Shown in pieces: positions 1 to 8,920 of a stretch of DNA of 33,043 nt. Every line of letters begins with the position of its first letter. Position 1 is the first letter of the stretch. Source of the DNA: Pseudomonas fluorescens (lineage in GTDB: Bacteria; Pseudomonadota; Gammaproteobacteria; Pseudomonadales; Pseudomonadaceae); assembly GCF_902497895.1 (NCBI RefSeq), contig NZ_CABVHQ010000065.1, positions 1 to 33,043 of the forward strand, read 5' to 3'. The notes beneath the pieces are model-generated. The model had not been told where the DNA came from. It did no database searches and saw only the letters and a list, made by a program, of their open reading frames with translations. The position numbers and the translations under genes were made by a program.

Positions 1-224
1 GGCAGCTTTTGCGGTACGGCGTGCAGGCTGAAACGGGCGTCCTTGCCGAGCAGCTGGTCGGCGGCCAGGTCGTGCTCGGGGCAGGTGAATTCCACGCGGT
101 AGTGGAACGGTTGGCTCAGGCCTTCTTCGCCGTGGAAGGTCAGGACGTCGAGCGCTGCGTCGACATTGCGGACCCAGAGGGTGTGCCGGCAGTGGTCGAA
201 GAAGGTGCGTAATTGGCTGGACAT
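1..224 (-). CDS. vgrG: VgrG (TssI) T6SS spike protein, N-terminal part only
   Basis: This is the first ~74 residues of a gene that continues past the left edge. VgrG trimers cap the Hcp tube and carry effectors out of the cell. The translation starts MSSQLRTFFDHCRHTLWVRN and continues with a stretch matching the gp27-like first beta-barrel of VgrG (VLTFHGEEGLSQPFHYRVEF, then TCPEHDL and LLGKDARFSLH). The ATG lies 2 nt beyond the clpV stop, and an AGGAGG-type ribosome site sits inside the end of clpV, so the two are translated as neighbours in one operon. The gp5/needle part and any effector domain are outside the window. The family call is firm because of sequence and position; the subtype cannot be told. 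Confidence 0.85.
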   Translation of the reverse strand, partial: MSSQLRTFFDHCRHTLWVRNVDAALDVLTFHGEEGLSQPFHYRVEFTCPEHDLAADQLLGKDARFSLHAVPQKL

Positions 225-226
225 GT

Positions 227-2863
227 TCAGGCCTCCTGCGCATCGGTAAAGTGCAGGCTGACGCCTTCATCGTCGCTGTAGCCCAGGGTCACGCCGTGGG
301 TTTTCTGCCGGGCTGCCTGGCGTTGCAGCAGTTGTTGGCTGAGCACCGGGAGGATCTGTTGGTTGAGCAGGCTGTCGATGTTGCGCGCGCCGCTGTCGGG
401 CAGCAGGCAGGCGGCAACCAGGGCATCGCTGAGGTGGTGGTCGATCTGGCAGTCCAGGCCGTAGTGGCGCTGCAGGCACCTGGCGACCTGGGCAAGTTTG
501 AGGGCGACGATGCCCTTGAGTGCGCAGGCGGCCAGCGGGCGGTAGATCAGGGTCTGAAAGCGCGCCAGCAGGGCCGGCTGGAAGTGCTCGCGCAGGATCG
601 GCCGCAGTAGTTCGTGCAAGGTGCTGTCCGGCGCGTCGGGCTGCTCCTGCAGACAGGCTTGCAGTGGGTCGCTGCCAAGGTTGGAGGTCATAAGGATGAC
701 GGTGTTGCGAAAGTCGATTTCGCGCCCTTCACCATCGCGCATGAAGCCGCGATCGAAGACCTGGTAAAACAGGTTGAGTACGTCGCGATGGGCCTTCTCT
801 ACTTCGTCGAGCAGTACGACACTGTAGGGCCGTTGCCGCACCGCTTCGGTGAGCACGCCACCCTGGCCGTAACCGACGTAGCCAGGGGGCGAGCCTTTGA
901 GTTGGCTGACGGTGTGGGCTTCCTGGTATTCGGAAAGGTTGAGGGTGATCAGCGACTTCTCGCCACCGAACAGGCAGTCGGCCAGGGCCAGGGCGGTTTC
1001 GGTCTTGCCGACGCCGCTGGTGCCCACCAGCAGGAAAACCCCCAGTGGGGCCTTTTCTTCAGTCAGGCCGGTCTTGGCCGCGCGCAGACGCTGGGCCAGG
1101 GCGCTGAGGGCGTGGTCCTGGCCTATGACACGCTCAGCCAATTGCTGTTCCAGCGCCAGCAGGTTGGCTTGTTCGTCCTTGAGCAGGCTGCCCAGCGGCA
1201 CCCCGGTCCAGTCGGCGAGCACTTCGGCCACGCTGTGGGCGTTGACGTCGAGGGACAGCAATGGCTGATTGCCTTGGGCCTTGGTCAGCTGTCGTTGCAG
1301 CTCCACGCAAGCGTCCATTCGTGCTGGTTCAGCCTGGCGTGCGGCGAGCAGTTGCTGGGTCAAGTCGAGTTCGTAGCGGTATTGCTGCTCCAGATCGATT
1401 TGCTGGAGATGCAGTTCGGCGAGTTGCGCAGCGATCAGCGTCAGACGCTCGCTGGCACGGCTGCCGCTCAGTTGCCGGTCCTCTTCCAGGGCCTGGCGCT
1501 CCAGTTCCAGGGCGGCCTGGCGAGCCTTGAGTCGGACCAGCACCTGCGGTTCGCAATCCAGGCTCATGCGCACTCGCGCGCTGGCGGTGTCGAGCAGGTC
1601 GACGGCTTTGTCCGGCAGTTGGCGCCCGGTCAGGTAGCGCCGCGACAGGCTGACCGCGGCCTGTACTGCCGCATCCTGGATGTGCACGCCATGGTGGCTG
1701 GCGTAACGAGCCTTGAGGCCGCGCAACATCAGGCTGGCGTTGGCGTCGTCCGGCTCGTCGACCTTGACCCTCTGGAAGCGCCGCTCCAGGGCCGCATCGC
1801 GCTCGAAGTACTGTTTGTATTCGCTCCAGGTGGTGGCGGCGATGGTGCGCAACTCGCCGCGGGCCAAAGCGGGCTTGAGCAGATTCGCCGCGTCGGCACC
1901 GCCCGCCTGGTTGCCGGCTCCGATCAAGGTATGGGCTTCGTCGATAAACAGCAGCACCGGGTTTGCTGACTGCTGCACGGCATCGATGACGTTTTTCAGG
2001 CGTTGTTCGAATTCGCCTTTGACCCCGGCGCCCGCTTGCAACAACCCCAGGTCGAGGGTGCGCACGCTGACCGCTTTGAGGCTGTCCGGGACATTGCCCT
2101 GCGCGATGCGCAACGCCAGGCCTTCGACCAGGGCGGTTTTGCCCACCCCGGGTTCGCCGACCAGGAGTGGGTTGTTTTTGCGGCGGCGACTGAGGATATC
2201 GATGACCTGACGGATTTCATCGTCTCGGCCGAACACCGGGTCGATCCGCCCTGCCCCGGCCTTGGCGGTGAGGTCCTGGGTGAATTTGTCCAGCACGGCC
2301 TGCAAAGCAGCGTGTCGGTCGGCGCTGGATGGCGGAGTAGCGAGGGGCGTCGCTTCTATTTGGCCCAGGGCAGTTTGTTGCTGCACCTGTGGACGTTCTT
2401 CGGAGTGTTGATCGAGCAACGGGAGCAAATGCTGCAGCTGAGTAGTTCTGAGACTCAGCAGCGGCCAGGCCGCTTCGCATGCCAACAGACTGGGAGTCTC
2501 CAGCAGCGCGCCGAGCAGGTGTACTGAACGCAGGTTGTCGTTGTTGTCGTCCAGCGATGCACGCAGCCAGGCATTCTTGATCAGTTGTTGCAACTTGTCA
2601 CACAACTGCGGCTTGCTCTGCACACTGCGCGGCAGGCTGTCGAGATGGTCGAGCAACCCACGCCAGATCGCGTCCATATCCCATTCGTAGCGGCGCGCGA
2701 TGAGGGTCAGATCGCCCTCGCCTTGCTCCAGCAGTTTGAGCAGCCAGTGTTCGATGCTGATCTGTGCATGGGCGCGGCTTTGGCACAGCGAAGCCGCCGC
2801 ACTCAGCGCCTGGACGCAGTAGGGATTGAGGCGGCGAAGCAAACGAGCGGAACTCTGTGCCAT
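227..2863 (-). CDS. clpV: ClpV (TssH), T6SS AAA+ ATPase
   Basis: 878-aa ATPase that disassembles contracted TssB/TssC sheath in the cytoplasm. An N-terminal Clp-N region (residues ~1-160) is followed by AAA domain 1, with Walker A GEPGVGKT at 236-243 and Walker B FIDEAH at 306-311. A coiled middle domain (~430-525) precedes AAA domain 2, with Walker A GTSGVGKT at 614-621 and Walker B LLDEVEKAH at 684-692. The frame is open a further 35 codons upstream. I chose the ATG at 2863 because MAQSSARLLRRLNPYC is the usual ClpV beginning and an AAGGA site precedes it. Length suits ClpV. It lies between hcp and vgrG, which separates it from housekeeping ClpB. Both ATPase sites look intact. Confidence 0.96.
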   Translation of the reverse strand: MAQSSARLLRRLNPYCVQALSAAASLCQSRAHAQISIEHWLLKLLEQGEGDLTLIARRYEWDMDAIWRGLLDHLDSLPRSVQSKPQLCDKLQQLIKNAWLRASLDDNNDNLRSVHLLGALLETPSLLACEAAWPLLSLRTTQLQHLLPLLDQHSEERPQVQQQTALGQIEATPLATPPSSADRHAALQAVLDKFTQDLTAKAGAGRIDPVFGRDDEIRQVIDILSRRRKNNPLLVGEPGVGKTALVEGLALRIAQGNVPDSLKAVSVRTLDLGLLQAGAGVKGEFEQRLKNVIDAVQQSANPVLLFIDEAHTLIGAGNQAGGADAANLLKPALARGELRTIAATTWSEYKQYFERDAALERRFQRVKVDEPDDANASLMLRGLKARYASHHGVHIQDAAVQAAVSLSRRYLTGRQLPDKAVDLLDTASARVRMSLDCEPQVLVRLKARQAALELERQALEEDRQLSGSRASERLTLIAAQLAELHLQQIDLEQQYRYELDLTQQLLAARQAEPARMDACVELQRQLTKAQGNQPLLSLDVNAHSVAEVLADWTGVPLGSLLKDEQANLLALEQQLAERVIGQDHALSALAQRLRAAKTGLTEEKAPLGVFLLVGTSGVGKTETALALADCLFGGEKSLITLNLSEYQEAHTVSQLKGSPPGYVGYGQGGVLTEAVRQRPYSVVLLDEVEKAHRDVLNLFYQVFDRGFMRDGEGREIDFRNTVILMTSNLGSDPLQACLQEQPDAPDSTLHELLRPILREHFQPALLARFQTLIYRPLAACALKGIVALKLAQVARCLQRHYGLDCQIDHHLSDALVAACLLPDSGARNIDSLLNQQILPVLSQQLLQRQAARQKTHGVTLGYSDDEGVSLHFTDAQEA

Positions 2864-2924
2864 GGGGGTGCGTCCTTGTTCTGGATTCTCGGCGCGTAGC
2901 CGGTTGTGCAAGCGGCGGGGCGAT

Positions 2925-2999
2925 GTGTCGGGTTGAACGCCCGCGAACGGACGCTCAACCCGGCACACCGGGACCAGCAGACAGAGGCCCGTCTGCTGG
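2925..2999 (-). promoter_or_regulatory. Stem-loops between hcp and clpV
   Basis: Just after the hcp stop the 146-nt gap holds two strong inverted repeats. One is a perfect 9-bp stem (2974-2982 with 2991-2999, 8-nt loop). The other has 12-bp arms with one mismatch (2925-2936 with 2955-2966). A small CCGG hairpin lies between them. There is no U-run, so a simple intrinsic terminator is unlikely. I infer that they protect the hcp 3' end or partly attenuate transcription, which would favour Hcp, the most abundant T6SS part. Confidence 0.5.
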
Positions 3000-3009
3000 C
3001 TCTCTCACG

Positions 3010-3504
3010 TCAAGCGCTCGGGCGCTCGTTCCACGAATCGGAGTGGGTGATGTAGCCGTCCTTGTAGGTCCAGGTGATCTTCTCGTAGCGCAGCTCAACC
3101 TGTTCCAGGTGGCTGTGCTTCTCCTTGGTCGGGTCCTTGATGTCGTGCATTTTCGACGCAACTTTCACCACTTTGACGTTTTCCAGCGTGGTGATGAAGT
3201 ACTCGGCTTCCTCGCCTCCGTGGTTGACGCGGTACCACTTGAATTCGGCGAACTTGAGGGTCTGCCCGGTGGCCACCGCCTTGTACAGGTAGGGGCTGGA
3301 GGCATCGATTGCCTTGGTGAACTGGAACGGAGCGTGAACCCGTGTGCCGGTCAGCTTGCCGGTGTTGTTGTCGGTGGGGATGTACAGGCTATGGTCCTGG
3401 GCTAGCACCTCGATGCTACCCTCGCGTCCGTGCACATCCACCGAACCTGCGATCTCCTGGCCGGCGTCATCTACTACCAGCCACAGGTAAATCGGAATTG
3501 CCAT
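3010..3504 (-). CDS. hcp: Hcp (TssD), T6SS tube protein
   Basis: 164-aa Hcp. Hexameric rings of this protein stack into the inner tube that is expelled from the cell. The start MAIPIYLWL, the motif REGSIEVLAQDHSLYIPTD, the run KLTGTRVHAPF and the end ITWTYKDGYITHSDSWNERP are characteristic of the Hcp family also found in enterobacterial T6SS and, from memory, in P. aeruginosa HSI-III. It differs from the HSI-I and HSI-II types. An AAGGAG site sits 8 nt before the ATG. No C-terminal extension is present, so this is a plain structural Hcp and not an Hcp-effector fusion. It lies between the OmpA-domain gene and clpV. Family call very secure; the HSI-III-like subtype is from recalled similarity. 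Confidence 0.96.
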   Translation of the reverse strand: MAIPIYLWLVVDDAGQEIAGSVDVHGREGSIEVLAQDHSLYIPTDNNTGKLTGTRVHAPFQFTKAIDASSPYLYKAVATGQTLKFAEFKWYRVNHGGEEAEYFITTLENVKVVKVASKMHDIKDPTKEKHSHLEQVELRYEKITWTYKDGYITHSDSWNERPSA

Positions 3505-3519
3505 GTGAAGCTCCTTTTC

Positions 3520-5259
3520 TCAAAAATGAATGCCGCTGATTGCGACAGGGGGTTGTCTGTCCGGCCCGGCAGTGGGCAGCGCACAGGCCCCCACTTCCGG
3601 CACCAGACGGATATCGACGCGCCGGTTGGCCGTGCGTCCGGCCTCGGTGTCATTGCTGGCGATCGGCTGGCTGGCGCCAAAGCCCTGGACAGCGAAGCAG
3701 TTGTCGGGGATACCGCCCATGCGATGCATCCAGTCATGCACCGCGGCCGCTCGGGCGCGGGACAGCTTGAGGTTCAGATCGGCGTTGCCAGTGGCATCGG
3801 TATGCCCGGTAATGACGATCAGCCAGCCTGACTGGGCTTTGATATCGACCAGGGCATTGATCAGCACTTTGGTCGAGTCAGGCTTGAGCTGGGCGCTGCC
3901 GGTACTGAACAGTGACAGGCTGTCCAGACGCACGGGATTGGAGATCCCCGCCGGCATTGGGGCCGCCAACGGCTGACGGTGACTGGCAATCGTCGCCAGC
4001 AGCTGCGCCCGCAGGGGTTCGCCGTGATACAGGCCCAGGCCTAGCGCCAGGGGTGCGCCTTGGCGGTAGTAGCTGTCCAGTCGCAGGGCGTCCTGGCGCA
4101 GCACCGTTATTGCCTCTTCCCGCAGGGCAAATTCGGGCCGGTCACGATGTTGCGACGGGGGAATAGACGTGTAACGACGCAGGTCATCACTGACCTGGCG
4201 CATGAGCAGGTTGTTCTGCCAGGCCGAGCTGGCCAAGGCGACCAGGCCAGCCAGCACGAACAACCACAGCGCTCTCACACCTGCGTCGCGTATCGGCGAG
4301 CGCCGGGCGTGGACGGGGAACACATGCAGCAAGGGATCGGGAAACGGCAATGGTGTATCCGCCCCGGAAGGAGCCTGCCGGGCGTCAACCAGCGCAACCT
4401 TGTCACGCAACCATTGCTGCCACAGGTTGCCCGTCAGCCTCTGGGGCAGTGCCGGTACCAGGGTGATGGCGCAGGCCAGCGCCAGGCCGACTGGATGGCG
4501 GGCTTCGCCGGTGGCGAAGTGTGGCAGTACCGCTTCACCCAGCCAGGCCGCTGCGCTATTCAGTTGTACGCTGGCGTGCAACCGCACTGCCTGGGTTGTG
4601 GAGTCAGCGGCCTGCCGTTGCCAATCGGCCAGGCTGACGCACGCACCGGCCTCGCGCACCTTGGGGCTGGCCTGGCCTGCCTGCCAACTGAACCAGGGTC
4701 CTTCGCCTCGCGAGGCTTGCAGGTAGCTCACCAGCAGTAGCGGCAGCGCTATCCCGCGTTTGCGAATCAGTGCTACCTGGTGGCAGAAGGCACGCACCTG
4801 GCCAGCCAGCACTGCGCCATCGGTGTGTTCGCCAGGGTTGGCGATGAACATGACGCTGAGCTGCCCGCCCCAGTCCGGACGCTGGGCCACCAGGCTAGCG
4901 GTCACCGCCAGTAGCTGCTCCAGGCCGGGCACCCGCACATAGCAACCTTGCGCGGTCTTGCGCAGGGCCAGTTGTTCAGCGGGAATTGCGCCAAACAGAC
5001 CGGCCAGACCATCGCCACAGACCAATACCACGGGTTGACGATAGGCCGCGGGAGGCAAGGAAATAATGTCGGCCAGATTCAGTGGTTCGCTCGGGTGCGC
5101 GCGACGTCGCCCAGCCCGGACCCAGGCCAGGGCGACAAAGACCACAACGGTCAGCACCGCCATTGCCCGTATCCAGGTTGCGAGCGCAATGATGGCCAGC
5201 AGCGCCAGGATCAGCGTACCCGCCCACAGCCAAAGGCCTTGTGTCTGCTTGAGCGTCAT
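3520..5259 (-). CDS. T6SS-associated inner-membrane protein with C-terminal OmpA peptidoglycan-binding domain
   Basis: 579-aa protein with two hydrophobic segments near the N-terminus (~9-29 and 33-48), a large soluble middle, a third membrane segment (~329-346) and a C-terminal OmpA-like domain (~445-555). That domain has the peptidoglycan-binding signature ITGHTDATG (483-491), then LSRARAAAV and NRRVDIRLV. I infer that it anchors the T6SS membrane complex to the cell wall. The neighbouring TssL lacks the OmpA extension found in many TssL proteins, so here the function is on a separate gene. The start at 5259 (MTLKQTQGLW), 11 nt after tssL, is preferred over an upstream in-frame start that would overlap tssL. 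The domain call is strong; the exact Tag/Tss name is uncertain. Confidence 0.85.
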   Translation of the reverse strand: MTLKQTQGLWLWAGTLILALLAIIALATWIRAMAVLTVVVFVALAWVRAGRRRAHPSEPLNLADIISLPPAAYRQPVVLVCGDGLAGLFGAIPAEQLALRKTAQGCYVRVPGLEQLLAVTASLVAQRPDWGGQLSVMFIANPGEHTDGAVLAGQVRAFCHQVALIRKRGIALPLLLVSYLQASRGEGPWFSWQAGQASPKVREAGACVSLADWQRQAADSTTQAVRLHASVQLNSAAAWLGEAVLPHFATGEARHPVGLALACAITLVPALPQRLTGNLWQQWLRDKVALVDARQAPSGADTPLPFPDPLLHVFPVHARRSPIRDAGVRALWLFVLAGLVALASSAWQNNLLMRQVSDDLRRYTSIPPSQHRDRPEFALREEAITVLRQDALRLDSYYRQGAPLALGLGLYHGEPLRAQLLATIASHRQPLAAPMPAGISNPVRLDSLSLFSTGSAQLKPDSTKVLINALVDIKAQSGWLIVITGHTDATGNADLNLKLSRARAAAVHDWMHRMGGIPDNCFAVQGFGASQPIASNDTEAGRTANRRVDIRLVPEVGACALPTAGPDRQPPVAISGIHF

Positions 5260-5270
5260 CTGCCCCACCC

Positions 5271-5954
5271 TCAGCCCTGGCCGGGCAAGAGCGCGGCGAT
5301 CACACCGCCCAACAGATGGTCCAGCCCCCACCATGCACCGACGAGCAACAGAGTCGCCGCCAGAACATGGGCCAGCGGTGATTGCAACCCATGCAAGGTG
5401 CTCATTCGGTGGCCGGCGACCACCTGTGTGGTTACCCCATGGCTGAGTTTCAGCGGGTCGACCTGGGCATTCAGAGCTGCCAGCAGTAGCTCGCGTTCGG
5501 GGTCGTTGACGTCGCGGTAACGGCCCTGAAAGCCGAGCATCAGCACGCGCTGGAATGCCGTCAATGCAAGCAGGTCAGGCGCTGGCTCGCGCAGCACTTC
5601 ACGCATTTCTTCATAGAGGAACTCGCCCGCCTGGTGACGGCTGAAAAACCTGGCCTGCAAGGGTTCCTTTGCCCAGTTGGCATGGGCACCTTCCTTGGCG
5701 CAGCCAAGTACGGTCTCATCCAGCAGGGCGCACTGGGCGTGGCTGACATGATCAATGCTGCGTTGACTCACATTGGCCTCTTTGAGGCGCTGCTGAACCT
5801 GCTCGACCTGCTTCACGCAGCGCTCCCACAGAACCAGGCTGTTTTGCGCCGACGCGCCCTGCCGCAGTTCGACTACCAGCAGGTAGCTGTCCTGCAACAA
5901 CGAATCGATATCCACCGCCGTTGCGGCCGGTTTTTTTGAGGTGATCAGGTTCAT
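5271..5954 (-). CDS. tssL: TssL (DotU/IcmH family), T6SS membrane-complex protein
   Basis: 227-aa cytoplasmic-domain protein anchored by one C-terminal membrane helix (~194-214). TssL joins TssM and TssJ in the envelope-spanning complex and contacts the baseplate through TssK. Family signs are the run ALLDETVL, the acidic-aromatic stretch AGEFLYEEM and LMLGFQGRYRD near residue 150, all typical of DotU proteins. Its ATG overlaps the tssK stop in an ATGA, indicating coupled translation. It ends soon after the membrane helix and has no OmpA domain, which the next gene supplies. Confidence 0.94.
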   Translation of the reverse strand: MNLITSKKPAATAVDIDSLLQDSYLLVVELRQGASAQNSLVLWERCVKQVEQVQQRLKEANVSQRSIDHVSHAQCALLDETVLGCAKEGAHANWAKEPLQARFFSRHQAGEFLYEEMREVLREPAPDLLALTAFQRVLMLGFQGRYRDVNDPERELLLAALNAQVDPLKLSHGVTTQVVAGHRMSTLHGLQSPLAHVLAATLLLVGAWWGLDHLLGGVIAALLPGQG

Positions 5955-7306
5955 GTGCGCAGCACCGCGAATAGTTCAAGTTTCACCTCGGCCAGGGTGC
6001 TTGGAACGTAGAAGGCGCAGACGCCGGCGGCCAGCATGGCCTGCCCCTTGGCATGACTGAGATCGAGGGCGAAGTACTGGTTCTCGAGACGCAACGGAAT
6101 AGCCGCTGGCACATGGCTGAGCGACTGCAAAGGCACACCGTCGAGCGCGGCGTTGATCAGATGATCGACATCATCCGGCGTACCGACCTTGCACAGACGT
6201 GGAAACTGGCTCTGCAACTGCACTGCCGGCAGGCGGCAACGCACCGACAGATAGAAGTCAGCGCCGTCACGCTCACACAGACGCGGATCGTTGAGGGAGA
6301 CCTGCCAGCGGTTGGCACCGCTCTCCTCCAGCTTCAGGGCAATCACCCGCGACGGCAGGCTGGCCTCGAGCAAGGTGGAGATCGTGCTCATCAACGGTGC
6401 GAATACGCTTTCCAAATGCTCGTGCCGATAGGCCGGAATCTTGTCGATATCCTGTTCCAGGGAAAAGGTCAGCAGACTGCCGGCCAGCTTGATCAGATCC
6501 AGATAGACCTGCTCGGGGTGCCGCGCCGGATGCGCCTGGAGATCAGCCAATACCGGTTGGTAGGTGTTCAAGGCATTGAGTAACCAGAACAACGACACAT
6601 CGGCCACGGCGAAATCAGCCATACGCTGGTTGCTCTCGCGACGCATGCCCATCAGCCGTTGACGCTTGGCGGACAACTGGGTCAGCAGATTATCAAGCTG
6701 TGCCAGCAGCACGGGATGAGCCGCAAAGCTGAGCAGCGGCGGCACATAGACAGGATCGAGACTCCAGGCACCCTGCCCGTCACGCACCAGACGCGCGATC
6801 GGGCAGGTCAGGTAATCGGCGTTCTTGTCGTTATCCAGGCGCAGGCTGAGTGCATGCTCCAAAACGCCGATCGACTGCTCCTCGTCTGCGTATATGTCCT
6901 GTACCGGACGCCAATCCTGGCGATAACGCGTCGGCCGATCGGCCCTGGCCCCGTCGAACAAACAGTTGTTGCCATTGGCCTGCTCCAGTGGCAAGGCAAG
7001 CAGCAACGTCGCATCCTGGATGTCATCGGACAGCAGTCGGGCCAGTTCCAGAGCAGGAGGCAGCCGATCCACGTGATCGGTATCGACCAAGGTGCCATCG
7101 GGCATGCGCACGCACAGTTGGGTGGCCTTGAGCTTGCCCAGTCGCAGGGCTTGCGGGTCAAACGCCAGCGCCTGCACGCCCCATGGGTGTACCAGGGACA
7201 GATGGGCGAGACTCTCGTTGGCCCAGGCTTCCCAACGCGCCTGCTGCTGGAATTGTTGCGGGCACAACAGGGCCCCCGCGGCCCACAGGGGACGGTCGAT
7301 TTTCAT
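5951..7306 (-). CDS. tssK: TssK, T6SS baseplate subunit
   Basis: 451-aa TssK, the trimeric adaptor linking the phage-like baseplate to the TssL/TssM membrane complex. The beginning, with PLWAAGALLCPQQFQQQARW near residues 5-24, matches the TssK (ImpJ/VasE) N-terminal shoulder that binds the baseplate wedge. The length is normal for the family. It lies between tssC and tssL, overlapping the latter by 4 nt (ATGA). The ribosome site before the ATG is weak, so translation may depend partly on coupling with tssC, 41 nt upstream. No lesion is seen. Confidence 0.95.
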   Translation of the reverse strand: MKIDRPLWAAGALLCPQQFQQQARWEAWANESLAHLSLVHPWGVQALAFDPQALRLGKLKATQLCVRMPDGTLVDTDHVDRLPPALELARLLSDDIQDATLLLALPLEQANGNNCLFDGARADRPTRYRQDWRPVQDIYADEEQSIGVLEHALSLRLDNDKNADYLTCPIARLVRDGQGAWSLDPVYVPPLLSFAAHPVLLAQLDNLLTQLSAKRQRLMGMRRESNQRMADFAVADVSLFWLLNALNTYQPVLADLQAHPARHPEQVYLDLIKLAGSLLTFSLEQDIDKIPAYRHEHLESVFAPLMSTISTLLEASLPSRVIALKLEESGANRWQVSLNDPRLCERDGADFYLSVRCRLPAVQLQSQFPRLCKVGTPDDVDHLINAALDGVPLQSLSHVPAAIPLRLENQYFALDLSHAKGQAMLAAGVCAFYVPSTLAEVKLELFAVLRT

Positions 7307-7347
7307 GGCGTCGGTTCTCTACGGAGTGGCTTAGGTTTTGAAGTGGC

Positions 7348-8886
7348 TTAGGCTTTCGCCTTGGGCATCTGCGAAACCAGCGACAGATTGACGTCCATGC
7401 CTTCCACCTGGAAGTGCGGCACGGCATACAACTTGACGCGGAAGAACCCCGGGTTGTCCTCGATGTCTTCCACGGTCACCTTCCCATCGCGAAGCGGGTG
7501 TGAAGCCTGCAGAGCGTCGCCCGGATCGGTCATTGCGGTCACCAGCCCACCGACCCACTTATTCAGTTCCAGCTCCAGCAAGCGCCGGTCCTTGGTCGTT
7601 CCGATGTTCTCGCGCTGGATCAGCTTCAAATAATGGGCGATGCGCGACAGCAGGAAGATATACGGCAAGCGTGCATTGATCCGGCTGTTAGCGGTGGCAT
7701 CGGCAGTGTCATACAGCGCCGGCTTCTGGGTGGAGTTGGCCGAGAAGAAGCACGCGTAGTCCCGGTTCTTGTAGTACGACAGTGGAATGAAGCCGAGATT
7801 GGCGAATTCGAATTCGCGAGTCTCCGGAATCATCACTTCCGAAGGAATCTTCACCTGGTTGCCAGTGCCCAGATCGTACAGGTGGATCGGTAACTCGGTG
7901 ACAGCACCGCCTGACTGTGGTCCGCGAATCTGCACGCACCAGCCGTTAGTGACAAAGCTTTTCACCATGTTTGCCGCGAAGGCGAACGAGGCGTTGGTCC
8001 ACAGATACTTCTCGTGATCAGGGCCCTTGACGCTTTCGATGTAGTTGAAGCTGCGTACCGGAACGGTGTCCGGACCATAGGGCAGGCGGCCCAACACGCG
8101 CGGCATGGTCAGGCCGATGTAACGGGCATCGTCACTGTCGCGAAACGCCTTCCATTTGAGGTATTCGGCACGGTCGAAGTAGTTGCCGATATCCTTGATG
8201 GCGGCCACCTCTTCCATCGACTCCTTGCCAAAGAATGCCGGGCCCACGGAACCAATGAACGGCATGTGCGCTGCCGCCGCCACTTTGGAAATATTGCGCA
8301 GCAGGGCGATATCCTGAGGACTGCGGTCGAACTCGTAGTTGGAAATGGCCGCGGCAATCGGCTCGCCACCCGGAGTGTCGTACTCCTGGGTGTAGGTATG
8401 CATATACAGGCCACTCTGGGCGATCTCCGGCGCATCTTCGAAGTCTTGTACCAGGTGATCCTTACTGATATCCAACAGTTCGATACGTACGTTCTGGCGA
8501 AAATCGGTCTGATCGATCAGCGATTTCACGCCGCGCCAGGTCGACTCGACGCGCTGGAAATCAGGGTGGTGCATCACCGCATCTAGTTGGCGACTGATTT
8601 GTCCATCCAACGATGCAATATGCTCATCCAGCAGGGTTTTATCCAGACGCTCGACTTTCTGCGATGTTTGTTTGAGCAAGTTCAAGAACACGCTAACTGC
8701 GGCGGTAACCCGTTCATCGGCAGAAGCCTCGGACAATGCCTCAACGCTCTGAAAAGCTTCGATACCACCCAGTTCTGCAACCGGGCTGAGGTTGATCTTG
8801 CTGAACAGGGCGCCATATACGCCTTGATTTTCTTCAGTCAATACTGCAGCGCCGCGCGATTGCACGCCGGAATGTTCTACGGACAT
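7348..8886 (-). CDS. tssC: TssC, T6SS sheath large subunit
   Basis: 512-aa sheath protein that co-assembles with TssB into the contractile tubule around Hcp. Recognisable TssC (VipB/EvpB family) stretches include WRGVKSLIDQTDF, LLDISKDHLVQDFEDAPE, MPFIGSVGPAFFGKESMEE and the C-terminal PGFFRVKLYAVPHFQVEGMD. AAGGAAG precedes the ATG. The gene follows tssB by 34 nt. A 10-bp direct repeat (7343-7352 and 7326-7335, part of a ~17-nt period) spans the end of the gene and repeats the stop region once. Confidence 0.97.
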   Translation of the reverse strand: MSVEHSGVQSRGAAVLTEENQGVYGALFSKINLSPVAELGGIEAFQSVEALSEASADERVTAAVSVFLNLLKQTSQKVERLDKTLLDEHIASLDGQISRQLDAVMHHPDFQRVESTWRGVKSLIDQTDFRQNVRIELLDISKDHLVQDFEDAPEIAQSGLYMHTYTQEYDTPGGEPIAAAISNYEFDRSPQDIALLRNISKVAAAAHMPFIGSVGPAFFGKESMEEVAAIKDIGNYFDRAEYLKWKAFRDSDDARYIGLTMPRVLGRLPYGPDTVPVRSFNYIESVKGPDHEKYLWTNASFAFAANMVKSFVTNGWCVQIRGPQSGGAVTELPIHLYDLGTGNQVKIPSEVMIPETREFEFANLGFIPLSYYKNRDYACFFSANSTQKPALYDTADATANSRINARLPYIFLLSRIAHYLKLIQRENIGTTKDRRLLELELNKWVGGLVTAMTDPGDALQASHPLRDGKVTVEDIEDNPGFFRVKLYAVPHFQVEGMDVNLSLVSQMPKAKA

Positions 8887-8920
8887 TATGGGAACTTCCT
8901 TTTAAACCAACCGAGGTGAA

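Noticed and set aside
614..1969. Plus-strand frame opposite clpV (451 codons)
   Set aside because: Antisense shadow of clpV without independent support.
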